Assembly: GCA_027886975.1 (NCBI GenBank)
Contig: JAPCJK010000008.1
Location: 1-35,410, forward strand
Direction: 5' to 3'
DNA: 35,410 bases
Source of the DNA: Nitrososphaerota archaeon
GTDB lineage: Archaea > Thermoproteota > Nitrososphaeria > Nitrososphaerales > Gagatemarchaeaceae
Shown piece after piece: positions 26,572 to 35,307 of the stretch. The notes under the pieces are model-generated. The model did not search any database and had not been told where the DNA came from. It saw only the letters and a program-made list of their open reading frames with translations. A program made the translations under genes and the position numbers. The stretch's first letter is position 1, and each line of letters opens with the position of its first letter.

Positions 26572-27758
26572 AAGGCGCCAAGGAACAGTCTTCGGGTCCG
26601 CTTCCTGTTTACTTCGCAAAGAGCGTCAGGGTCTACGTATCTGGCCTGCTCAGCATCATCATCCCCTTCTATCTTGGGAACCTAGGCTACGGGCTGTACT
26701 TCCAGGGTTTGGTACTGGTTGCCATCCTTGCCGGGAACGCGTTCTCAAACTTGACTGTTACCTACCTTGAAGCTCCCTTCGGAAGGAGGCGTCTTCTCCA
26801 GATCTTCAGTATCCTGATGATTGTCTCGGGCGTGATCTTGACTTTCAGCACTTCCTTGGTCATCATCATTTTGGCGTGCATTATTGGCAACATTAGCAGC
26901 ACTGGAACCGAAGCAGGTCCATTCCAGTCCATCGAGGCTGGAGTCCTGCCGGACCTGGCCCTTGCGGGCTCCGCGGTGAAGGTCTTTGGCCGGTACAACC
27001 TGGTAGGATACTCCGCAGCGGCCGTTGGACAGCTAACTTCCTCTGCGCCTGGTCTCTTTGGCAACACCCTCGTTTCGTTCCAGTTGATTTTCCTTGCCTT
27101 CGCGTTTGTCGGCTCACTCCTCCTACTTGTGTACAGCAGGCTCGGAGGACTCGAAGCTGGATGGGCGACCAAGCCAGGGCTGGGGAACCTCGACGCGCAG
27201 GCTCGCAAGGATGTCCTCAGCCTCTCGGGGTTGTTTGCCGCGGACGCCTTCGGCGGAGTCTTTGTCTCGACTTACCTCCTCTCGATATGGTTCCACGCGA
27301 CCTATGGTCTGACACTGACATTCCTTGGACCCCTCTTCTTCACGGCAAGTGTGGTCGCAGCAGGTTCAACATATGCAGCGGCGGCAATCGCAGAAAAAAT
27401 CGGTAATCTAAGGACGATGGTCTACACACATCTGATTTCGAGTACTCTTCTGATTTTGATGGCAGTGGCAGGGTCCCTCCTATTGGCAATGGCGTTTCTC
27501 TTCCTCAGGCAGAGCCTCTCCCAGATGGACGTCCCCACCAGACAGGCTTTGATGACAGATATGTTTCAGAGAGAGGCAAGGGTACAGGCATACGCAGTGA
27601 CGAACACAGTTAGGAGCGTGGGGTCGTTCCTGGGAGGCCCAGTTGCTGCGGGAATACTCGGTGTCGGTTTCGTTTCTGGTATTCTATTTGCCGGCGGGGG
27701 GTCGAAGATCCTCTACGATTTGGCGACGTTCGCGAAGTATCGTCGAAGATATCGCTAG
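26568..27758 (+). CDS. major facilitator superfamily transporter
   Basis: About 12 hydrophobic segments, LEAPFGRRRLLQIFS loop motif; start overlaps the chrB-like stop. Confidence 0.87.
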   Translation: MKGAKEQSSGPLPVYFAKSVRVYVSGLLSIIIPFYLGNLGYGLYFQGLVLVAILAGNAFSNLTVTYLEAPFGRRRLLQIFSILMIVSGVILTFSTSLVIIILACIIGNISSTGTEAGPFQSIEAGVLPDLALAGSAVKVFGRYNLVGYSAAAVGQLTSSAPGLFGNTLVSFQLIFLAFAFVGSLLLLVYSRLGGLEAGWATKPGLGNLDAQARKDVLSLSGLFAADAFGGVFVSTYLLSIWFHATYGLTLTFLGPLFFTASVVAAGSTYAAAAIAEKIGNLRTMVYTHLISSTLLILMAVAGSLLLAMAFLFLRQSLSQMDVPTRQALMTDMFQREARVQAYAVTNTVRSVGSFLGGPVAAGILGVGFVSGILFAGGGSKILYDLATFAKYRRRYR

Positions 27759-27792
27759 CGTTTCGTTCGAATGCCGAGATTCGAAGAGGCGG

Positions 27793-28098
27793 TTAGACGC
27801 CCTTCAGATACCCGTTGGTTTGGAGCCACTCGGCATGGGCCCTGATGTATCTCCAGAGGATGTCGGCCTTGTTGTTATCGAAGTCCCAGGGCGCAATGAG
27901 GACGATGTCTCCTTCACGGATCCACATCCTACGCTTCAGTTTGCCTCTGATCCTACTCTGGCGGGTGACACCATCGGCGCACTTCACTATCACTAGGTCG
28001 CCGCCAGTCATCTTAATCGCCTTGCCCAGTATCTCTCCCTGCTGAGGCATGACAAGCTCTTTCAGGTTCGCCTCGCTCAGAACTTTTCTCTTACCCAA
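27793..28098 (-). CDS. translation initiation factor aIF-1A
   Basis: MPQQGEILGKAIKMTGGDLVIVKCADGVTRQSRIRGKLKRRMWIREGDIVLIAPWDFDNNKADILWRY: S1/OB fold of eIF-1A. Confidence 0.96.
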   Translation of the reverse strand: MGKRKVLSEANLKELVMPQQGEILGKAIKMTGGDLVIVKCADGVTRQSRIRGKLKRRMWIREGDIVLIAPWDFDNNKADILWRYIRAHAEWLQTNGYLKGV

Positions 28099-28148
28099 TC
28101 AGATTCACCGCGTACAATTGTTACTTAAACTATGAAAACGGGCTGATA

Positions 28149-29390
28149 TTATCTGTATCGCCGGTACCTTCGAGGATTGCTTTTTTGGCGCTCCCGATTT
28201 CCGTGGCGCCACGGCCTGGGGCCTTGATCCGAGAGCAGGGGCTTGGCGAGTTCACGCTTAGCGTCCTCCTGCCTGAGGGGCTTGATCGGGGCCCTGGCCA
28301 TGGAAGCGATTCTGGCGAAGTCGTGCGCCTCGTCGCTGCTGACGAAAGTGTATGACTTCCCAAGGTCCCCCGCCCTAGCCGTCCTCCCGACCCTGTGGAA
28401 GTAGACGGTGGGGTCTTCGGGAACATCGTAGTTGACGACGCAGTCAACCTGTCTGATGTCAAGGCCACGGCTGGCCACGTCGGTGGCCACGAGCACGTCG
28501 GCCTTCCCGCTCCGGAAAAGACTCATAGAATGGTCACGCTGGTTCTGTGAAAGGTCTCCATGGAGGGAGACCACGCTCATGAAGTGCCTTTCGAGCTCGC
28601 GGGCAAGCCTCCTAGTTCCGTGTCTGGTCCTGCAGAAGACAACTGCGCTCCGCCTGTTCTCCTTACCAAGGATGTCCAGCAGCAGCGGCAGTTTCTTGTC
28701 CCTCTCGACCCTCGCATAGAATTGCTCGAGCGTCTCCGCCGAGAGTTCGTTCTCATCCACCATGACCCTGGCTGGGTCGGCCATGTACCTCTGGGAAAGT
28801 TGAATGATGGACCTCGGCATTGTGGCGGAAAACAGGCTCATCTGCCTCCCCCGCGGGATTCTTTCCAGGATGTAGTCCACGTCTTCGATGAACCCCATAT
28901 CGAGCATGACATCTGCTTCGTCAATGACAATGAACTTGACCGAATCAAGATGCAACGTGCCCCTTTTCAGATGGTCGATGGTCCTCCCGGGAGTCCCAAC
29001 AACGACATGGGCACCCCGTCTGAGGGCGTCGAGCTGAACGTTCATAGACTGCCCGCCATAAATCGTGACAGTTCTGACCTGGGTGTAGGCTGCTATCTTC
29101 TGGAGTTCCAAGGTGATCTGGACGGCGAGCTCCCTGGTCGGCGCGAGCACTATGGCCTGCACCTTTGGGAGGGTTTGGTCGATAGCCTGGATGAGGGGAA
29201 TGCCGAAGGCGAGGGTCTTCCCCGAGCCTGCCTTCGCCTGTCCAATGAGATTCCTTCCTTCGAGGAGGGGCCCGATGGCCTGTTCTTGGATGGGGAATGG
29301 CCTCCGGTAGCCGGCAGAGTCTACTCCCTTCTGGACTGAAGGACTCAGTCTAAATCCGTTGAAGCTGTCCAATTTTGTTCTCCCTACCAC
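28149..29390 (-). CDS. DEAD-box ATP-dependent RNA helicase
   Basis: AKAGSGKT, PTRELAVQ, GTPGR, VIDEAD, SAT, ATDVASRGLDI, HRVGRTARAG. Confidence 0.97.
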   Translation of the reverse strand: MVGRTKLDSFNGFRLSPSVQKGVDSAGYRRPFPIQEQAIGPLLEGRNLIGQAKAGSGKTLAFGIPLIQAIDQTLPKVQAIVLAPTRELAVQITLELQKIAAYTQVRTVTIYGGQSMNVQLDALRRGAHVVVGTPGRTIDHLKRGTLHLDSVKFIVIDEADVMLDMGFIEDVDYILERIPRGRQMSLFSATMPRSIIQLSQRYMADPARVMVDENELSAETLEQFYARVERDKKLPLLLDILGKENRRSAVVFCRTRHGTRRLARELERHFMSVVSLHGDLSQNQRDHSMSLFRSGKADVLVATDVASRGLDIRQVDCVVNYDVPEDPTVYFHRVGRTARAGDLGKSYTFVSSDEAHDFARIASMARAPIKPLRQEDAKRELAKPLLSDQGPRPWRHGNRERQKSNPRRYRRYR

Positions 29391-29570
29391 AATTTCAGAG
29401 CCACCGCATCAGGCAACCACCGGGTGCCGACCGTAATGACACAGAGATTGAAGTGAACTCGGAACATACTGCTCCTCTATTTAAGACTGAAAGGTGAATG
29501 CTCACATCTCGCCCATTTTCAGGCGCCTTCGGAGAAGTGGATAAGAACCACCCTCGAAGGACAAGGAGGC

Positions 29571-29717
29571 GTGGGGGAAGCTCAACTCCAGCCCCAGAAC
29601 CAGCAGAGGGCTTGTCCGGGGTGCGGCGCGAATGAAAGGCTTTACCGGACTCCGAGAGGTCTACGATGCGCCGACTGCGTAAAGCAGATGGACTCGGCCG
29701 GACTTGGTTTTGGGTAG
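29571..29717 (+). CDS. 48-aa zinc-ribbon small protein
   Basis: GTG 29571: VGEAQLQPQNQQRACPGCGANERLYRTPRGLRCADCVKQMDSAGLGFG*; CPGC...CADC; preceded by AAGGAGG. Not in ORF track. Confidence 0.62.
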   Translation: MGEAQLQPQNQQRACPGCGANERLYRTPRGLRCADCVKQMDSAGLGFG

Positions 29718-29735
29718 CCAGCCCGCAGGTACAGT

Positions 29736-30656
29736 TTGCCAGTTCTATCTCTCAACCTCGCCCTGAACAAATACGCGTTCCATTGGTCCTACCCTGAAAT
29801 TCTGGCCGATGAACTTGGCCTGTACGCCAAGAACGAAGTCGAAGTCCGTTGGCGGGACGCAACCCCGAGGGGGGCTGTCAACAAGACGCCCATGTATACA
29901 GACCTCCTCAAGGAACGAGAGACCGACGTCTATCACGCCGACGAGTGGGCGTGCATCAACCGGGTTGCGAAGTCTCCCGGGACGTGGATTATAGCCAAGT
30001 CTCCCCCTGGCGAAGGAACCCTGAACAGCAGCTTCGCCTTGTACGTCAGAAGCGACTCCCAGGTCAATTCTCCTGCTGACCTAGGGGGGAGGCCGGTGGC
30101 CATCGAGGAAGGAACTGGAGCTCAATACTCGACTCTCAACGACCTCGAAGCCTTTCTTCCACGCGGCGAAATCAAGCTCACGCAGGTTGGGGAACCTCAT
30201 AGGAGACTGTTGGCTCTGCTCGACGGGCAGGTCGAGGCCGCCTCCCTCGTTGGGCCCTGGTCCGACATTGGAAAGGCGCTCGGCCTGAGGATGGTGCTTC
30301 AAACTGCGAGAAAGAATCCCACGGCAATTGTGGTCAGGCGGGACACCGACCCTGAGCTTCTTCACCGATACTTCAGAGCAACAAATCAGGCGATAGACTT
30401 GATCGACGAGTCACCGGAATCATATCGTCAATCGTATTTGTGGCGGGTCGAAGCCATCCTTGAGGAAATGAGCCTTAGCGTACCTGAGGAGACGCTGCGA
30501 AAGGCCGTAGCGGTCTCCCGCTGGAACAGGTGGGAACGGTACACGGAGGATGACTTTGTTAGGACATACGAGTGGATGAGCCAAACTAGCCTGGCACCTC
30601 GCGGGCTGGTCTCGAGCGACAAAGTTACGAACTATGAGCTGGACGTCTTTTCGTAG
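29736..30656 (+). CDS. NMT1/THI5-like solute-binding-fold protein without signal peptide
   Basis: SLNLALNKYAFHWSYPEILADELGLYAKNEVEVRWRDA ... SPADLGGRPVAIEEGTGAQYSTLNDLEAF; type II periplasmic-binding-fold pattern beginning at residue ~4. Confidence 0.8.
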   Translation: MPVLSLNLALNKYAFHWSYPEILADELGLYAKNEVEVRWRDATPRGAVNKTPMYTDLLKERETDVYHADEWACINRVAKSPGTWIIAKSPPGEGTLNSSFALYVRSDSQVNSPADLGGRPVAIEEGTGAQYSTLNDLEAFLPRGEIKLTQVGEPHRRLLALLDGQVEAASLVGPWSDIGKALGLRMVLQTARKNPTAIVVRRDTDPELLHRYFRATNQAIDLIDESPESYRQSYLWRVEAILEEMSLSVPEETLRKAVAVSRWNRWERYTEDDFVRTYEWMSQTSLAPRGLVSSDKVTNYELDVFS

Positions 30657-30922
30657 TGCTTCCGAGCGCCCTCAGGCGATATTGTACGTGGATAAGACCT
30701 GAAGGGATGAAGTTCTTCGTTTCAAGGACCGCTCGAATCGAGCGAGACGTACAAGCCGTTGTCGACCTATTAACGACTTGTGCAAGGGAAACCGGCAGCC
30801 GGGAGTCCACCGTCAAAGCTGCGCTGTTCATGAGCGATGTCATTTGGAGCATCCATGACTCAATATGCATGAATTATGTCGCAGTGGGATTCGCCACTGT
30901 ACGCCCCTCCTCCGTAACCTAA
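30656..30922 (+). CDS. hypothetical protein
   Basis: 88-codon ORF in register after the binding protein; no recognised motif; alternative Met start at MKFFVSRTARIERDVQ. Confidence 0.35.
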   Translation: MLPSALRRYCTWIRPEGMKFFVSRTARIERDVQAVVDLLTTCARETGSRESTVKAALFMSDVIWSIHDSICMNYVAVGFATVRPSSVT

Positions 30923-31410
30923 TTCCCAGGAAGAGGGGTCTTACCCGAAGTGGATGTCGGTGACCATCCAAGGCTCTTCCTGTGCATCTTTTCCCTTCTC
31001 GACCAATAGGCTGCGATGATCGCCAAGATAGAGGCTGCCCAGACGGCCCAATAGCCAACCCCATAGATCGTAGAGCTGAAGCTGTATTGGCTGAAGATTA
31101 GGTAGGGTGAAAGGGTGACGAGGGCCATCCCTACTATTCCGAGAACCCCAGACCAGAGAGGGTACACCCCCAGCATTCCAGCCAGCGCTATCAGAGCCAG
31201 CACGATGAAGTAGACGTAGGCGAGTTCGCTTAGCTGCGTGAGGCCAACCGCCTGTATGTTGGAGAACGTCACCACGAATAGATGGAAGATTCCGAAAAGT
31301 GTGTCAGCAGGGCCCCCGGGTCCTTCAGCAATGTTCGAGAATGGAAGTGCAAAAATCACGCCGAGGGTAACGAGACCGAGGACTCCACCTAGCAATCGGC
31401 CCCTGTCCAC
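30919..31410 (-). CDS. hypothetical multi-pass membrane protein
   Basis: Four or so hydrophobic helices, charged cytosolic C-terminus. Confidence 0.75.
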   Translation of the reverse strand: MDRGRLLGGVLGLVTLGVIFALPFSNIAEGPGGPADTLFGIFHLFVVTFSNIQAVGLTQLSELAYVYFIVLALIALAGMLGVYPLWSGVLGIVGMALVTLSPYLIFSQYSFSSTIYGVGYWAVWAASILAIIAAYWSRREKMHRKSLGWSPTSTSGKTPLPGN

Positions 31411-31583
31411 GTTGGCGGAGTCAGCGTCAGAGAATAAAGACTTTCCCTTGGTCTGCCCGATAGGAGGTGCTAGCCGCCCAGAACGGTACAGCGGGCAACA
31501 GGCACCCGGGTTCTAAAGTCGCCCCAAAGATCTAGTTGAACTGGAGTGGAGGGCCCACGTTGAGTCCTCGAAATGCCGAAGTA

Positions 31584-32063
31584 TTACGACGATGGGCTCG
31601 AAGACACGACGAGCTTCAGCGGACCGTCGTAGGGCCCAGGTGGAGGAATGATTACAAGAACGAGGGAGACCGAAGTGTCGGCCGGGATGAAGACCTGGTT
31701 TGAAATAATCGAAGAGCCTACGTGTCGGGCAGACAAGAGGCTGAATCCCGGAGTCGCCACAGAGAGGTTGGCCGTGATGGCTAGGACACTGGTGTAAAAC
31801 TCCCCGTCGTCGGCGGTTCGCTGGAAAACTAATGTCAGATTCAGGTTGAATCGCTGGTTGCCGGGAATCTGCAGTACTGTAGGAGCGGCAACGACACGCA
31901 ATAGGGACGACAAGTTGCCCAACTTGTTGATTTCTACAGATTGAATCCTTACCGAGGGCGCCTGAACCCTCCCGGGCGAGACTGTGTTTGCGTAGAGCCC
32001 GGTCGCGAGGGCAGCGACAGCCAAAGCCAAGACGACTAGAGCGATGGACTTCTTCCCTATCAT
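31584..32063 (-). CDS. hypothetical membrane-anchored exported protein
   Basis: N-terminal MIGKKSIALVVLALAVAALATGLYA anchor followed by beta-rich sequence. Confidence 0.72.
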   Translation of the reverse strand: MIGKKSIALVVLALAVAALATGLYANTVSPGRVQAPSVRIQSVEINKLGNLSSLLRVVAAPTVLQIPGNQRFNLNLTLVFQRTADDGEFYTSVLAITANLSVATPGFSLLSARHVGSSIISNQVFIPADTSVSLVLVIIPPPGPYDGPLKLVVSSSPSS

Positions 32064-32114
32064 GTTTCAGAACATGCCTTAGACATATTAAGACTCATCG
32101 GATGCTTCCTCAAG

Positions 32115-33134
32115 ATGCGGCAGCGTGTTGCGATGAAGGCAGGGGCGGCCTTGATAGCAGCAATAGTGGGCCTTTCCCTGGTCTATTATGCGATTGCCCC
32201 GAGTCAGCCTAACCCTCGCGTCTCCTTGGTGAAGAGCGTTCCAATTCCGGGGGTCGCCGGGAGACTGGACCACATGGACATCGACGCTGCCTCCCAGAGG
32301 GTATTCCTTGCGGCGGTCCAGGATGGGTCACTTGTAGTCGTCCGACTTTCGGACGGCTTAGTGACAAGATATGGAGGGTATTATCAACCACATTCGGTTC
32401 TTTTTCTCAGCTCCATCGGCGAATTAATACTGACCGTCGGGAATGGGACCGTCTACTTCTTGAACAGCAACACACTTGTAACGTCATCCGAAATCAGGCT
32501 TCCCTCGAATGCCGACAACATACGGCTCGATCCAAGAACGGGCTTCGTGTATGTTGGCTATGGACAGGGTCCTGCAGGAGGAATAGCGCAGATCGACCCG
32601 AAGTCAAGTCAAGTAGTTAGAACTTTGACGCTTGGAGGACATCCAGAGTCCTTTCAACTGGATGTCTCCGCGGGCTATTTGTACGCCAACGTGCCCACCT
32701 TGGGCATTGTCGATGGGGTCCGCTTGCAGGATCTGAAGGTCCAAGGAAACTGGTCGACTGGTTCATACGTCGACAACTACCCGATGGCCATCGACCCATC
32801 CGGCGCCCGAGTTTATGTTGCAACATGGTTCCCGAGCACGTTGCTCTCCTACAGTGAAACAACGGGGGCTCTACTTACGCACACTCCGATTGTGGGAGAC
32901 GCCGACGACCTATATTTTGTTTCGAATTCCAATGTTATTCTCATATCTGGTGGTCAGGGATCCGTTGAGGTCGTCTCGATGAAAGGCGGTACAAGCTCAA
33001 TTGTCGCTGAGGTCCGGTCCGCAAGCGGGGCGAGGACCTCCTTGTTCTTACAAGATTCAATGGAGTTGCTTGTGGCAGCTCCGGCCACAGGCACACGATC
33101 GGCAAGCTTGTTGGTATTTTCCTTGGCAATCTAG
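32115..33134 (+). CDS. exported YncE-like beta-propeller protein
   Basis: N-terminal anchor; GVAGRLDHMDIDAASQRVFLAAVQDGSLVVVRLSDG, RLDPRTGFVYVGYGQGPAGGIAQIDPKSSQVV, AIDPSGARVYVATW. Confidence 0.82.
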   Translation: MRQRVAMKAGAALIAAIVGLSLVYYAIAPSQPNPRVSLVKSVPIPGVAGRLDHMDIDAASQRVFLAAVQDGSLVVVRLSDGLVTRYGGYYQPHSVLFLSSIGELILTVGNGTVYFLNSNTLVTSSEIRLPSNADNIRLDPRTGFVYVGYGQGPAGGIAQIDPKSSQVVRTLTLGGHPESFQLDVSAGYLYANVPTLGIVDGVRLQDLKVQGNWSTGSYVDNYPMAIDPSGARVYVATWFPSTLLSYSETTGALLTHTPIVGDADDLYFVSNSNVILISGGQGSVEVVSMKGGTSSIVAEVRSASGARTSLFLQDSMELLVAAPATGTRSASLLVFSLAI

Positions 33135-33646
33135 ACAGACTGGCCCGCATTCGCGGCGCTTCGCTTCGAAAGAGCCAATCCTGCTATCCCAGCAACTGTC
33201 CCCAAGAGGTAGAGATAGATGAAGACGCCAATTGGAACGACCATCCAGCCGATTAGCCCCCTTGTAATGATGCTCTTGCCGACTCCGACCAAGGCAGCAT
33301 AACCGCCGGTGTAGCCCAGCGCGAACATCAAGCTCGATTGCCCATAGACCCCAACCAAGGTTAGATATATGCTGGCCATCGCCAAGTACTTGCTAACAGC
33401 CACCTTCTGGTAGTACTTCTTCGACAGGTCCCAGATCAGAGCCCAGCCCAGGGGGGCGAGCACTCCTGCAATCAGGAACGCAAAGTATGCGAAGAACATC
33501 CATGTCCCGGGCCAGATCGTCAATATTAGAGGGAATGTGAATTCTGGAACCAAGACAGGCAAAGTGAACCCCACTGCCACCGCGAGATTTACGGCAGTGA
33601 TCAAGATGTAGATGCGCACTAACCTATCGATAGTGATTTCGCGCAA
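33131..33646 (-). CDS. membrane protein, WPGTWMF paralog A
   Basis: Multi-pass; LPVLVPEF...IWPGTWMFFAYFAFLIAGVLAPLGWALIW...GYTGGY. Confidence 0.75.
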   Translation of the reverse strand: MREITIDRLVRIYILITAVNLAVAVGFTLPVLVPEFTFPLILTIWPGTWMFFAYFAFLIAGVLAPLGWALIWDLSKKYYQKVAVSKYLAMASIYLTLVGVYGQSSLMFALGYTGGYAALVGVGKSIITRGLIGWMVVPIGVFIYLYLLGTVAGIAGLALSKRSAANAGQSV

Positions 33647-33774
33647 CTTGGCCCCGCCCTATCGTTATGATATAAGACCGTTATGTGGTGTGGAGCGAGG
33701 CAACTCGTCGGATGAGTGGCGTGGTGACGGAGACACAAGGCTTTTAACGGAACCATAGGTTAGGGAGAATGTAA

Positions 33775-34515
33775 TTGCGGCGCGCTGCTTCTACGGCAAC
33801 GTTGGCGATTATTGTAGTAGTCATAGTTGTGGTCGCCGGCGGGGCGGCATATTTCGTTTTCGCCGGGAAAGGAGGCGCCACCTCCTCGACCCCGGGTACT
33901 TCATCAGGACAAGTTAGCACTTCTGCAGCGGAAACCGCATTGAATGGGTATGTCGCTGCCTTCAACAAAGCGAATATCACTGGGATTGTCTCGTTTTACA
34001 GTCCAAACGCAATAGTTGTATGGACAGCCAATCCTAAAGCCTTGGCGGCGGCATCTCAAGCGGGGACCTATTCGGGAACTGGCAACATCAAACTGCTCTA
34101 TTCCACCACCATCGCTAATTCGAGGTCAATAAGTGTCACAGTGTCTGGCTTGCAAGCTACGAGCACTTCGAGTTCGGTGATCTTGAATTTTACACTATCA
34201 ATGCAAGGTGATAGCTCTATCCTCGGACCTTTCAACGGGACGATCACAGCTTCTCAAACTTGGGTCCAGTCGGGGAATAATTATCAGATTACCAATGAGA
34301 AGTGGTACTACGCCACATTCAATACGCAGAACCAGGTAACTGCCACAGTCTTCCCACAATGGGGCCTGTCCCTTCAAGGAAAGAACCCAGACCTAGCCAG
34401 TGAACATGTTGCAGAATGGCAGGTTGCGCCTTACCTGGCTGCAGTGCTATACGCTTCTCTAATCGTGATCGTAGCCTACGTCGTTTGGGTGAGACCTCGC
34501 AAGCCAGAAAGATAG
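33775..34515 (+). CDS. membrane-anchored SnoaL/NTF2-like domain protein
   Basis: N-terminal TM, Ser/Thr-rich linker, AAETALNGYVAAFNKANITGIVSFYSPNAIVVWTA (SnoaL-like start), C-terminal TM. Confidence 0.72.
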   Translation: MRRAASTATLAIIVVVIVVVAGGAAYFVFAGKGGATSSTPGTSSGQVSTSAAETALNGYVAAFNKANITGIVSFYSPNAIVVWTANPKALAAASQAGTYSGTGNIKLLYSTTIANSRSISVTVSGLQATSTSSSVILNFTLSMQGDSSILGPFNGTITASQTWVQSGNNYQITNEKWYYATFNTQNQVTATVFPQWGLSLQGKNPDLASEHVAEWQVAPYLAAVLYASLIVIVAYVVWVRPRKPER

Positions 34516-35084
34516 CACGAAACTTCCTTTACCTGGGGATGGCCAACGGAATCCTAGCATTCTTCTTTGCCATTCCCGTCCTTTTACCACAGCTTTGCAT
34601 AGCAACCCCACCAGGAATCTTCGGATGCCTTGGCTCCATCGGGACCGAATGGCCAGGGACATGGATGTTTGTTGCGTTCATAATCTTCGTTCTCGTTGGA
34701 GTCCTCGGGTCCATCGGGTTTGCCGCGACCTTCTTTTTCGGCGATCAGCTAACGGGAAAAGGCGAGGTAAATCGGATGCTCTCGAGATTAGGATTGATAT
34801 TCTACGAGGCAGGGACGCTGGGTGCGACGGCGATGATGGCGGCGATAGGTTACGTGGGTGGGAACGTGGTTGCTCATGGCGGTGGTCAAGCAGTCGCAGC
34901 CGAGGCCATCGTCGAAAACATCATACCCCCATTGTCCAGCGACCCCAGCTCTTTGTTCCATGACATGCCGCCCGTCGTCGAGGCTGCGCTGATTGCAGTG
35001 GCGATGCTCGGAGTTTTGTTCCTGTTGATTTCCTTCGTTATGGCGAAGTCAGAGACAGGTATGCAAACGGAGAAGGGCGTCTGA
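34485..35084 (+). CDS. membrane protein, WPGTWMF paralog B
   Basis: MGETSQARKIARNFLYLGMANGILAFFFAIPVLLPQ...EWPGTWMFVAFIIFVLVGVLGSIGFAA...GYVGGNV; TTG 34485 start overlapping the upstream gene. Confidence 0.7.
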   Translation: MGETSQARKIARNFLYLGMANGILAFFFAIPVLLPQLCIATPPGIFGCLGSIGTEWPGTWMFVAFIIFVLVGVLGSIGFAATFFFGDQLTGKGEVNRMLSRLGLIFYEAGTLGATAMMAAIGYVGGNVVAHGGGQAVAAEAIVENIIPPLSSDPSSLFHDMPPVVEAALIAVAMLGVLFLLISFVMAKSETGMQTEKGV

Positions 35085-35284
35085 ACGACAATTACGTCGT
35101 CCTCGGGTCGCTTACGGCATTCGTCAGCGGGATTTTCGTGGTTACGAGCACCCTTGACATACCGTACTACAGCCAAGATATTGTGGTCCAAGCGGTGGCG
35201 GTAGTAGTTCTGTTGTTGGGAGCGCTTATGACTCTGGCAGGATTCCTCACTGGTCGCAGAATTGACACTATGGTCGGAACTTAA
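35081..35284 (+). CDS. 67-aa two-TM small membrane protein, CTG start presumed
   Basis: CTG overlaps the TGA of the upstream gene (CTGA): LNDNYVVLGSLTAFVSGIFVVTSTLDIPYYSQDIVVQAVAVVVLLLGALMTLAGFLTGRRIDTMVGT*. Not in ORF track. Confidence 0.55.
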   Translation: MNDNYVVLGSLTAFVSGIFVVTSTLDIPYYSQDIVVQAVAVVVLLLGALMTLAGFLTGRRIDTMVGT

Positions 35285-35307
35285 CTGTGGGAGGACGGAC
35301 TGCTTCC

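Noticed and set aside
28560-29339. 259-aa plus-strand ORF
   Set aside because: Lies entirely antisense to the well-supported DEAD-box helicase; high-GC shadow ORF with no recognisable domains.
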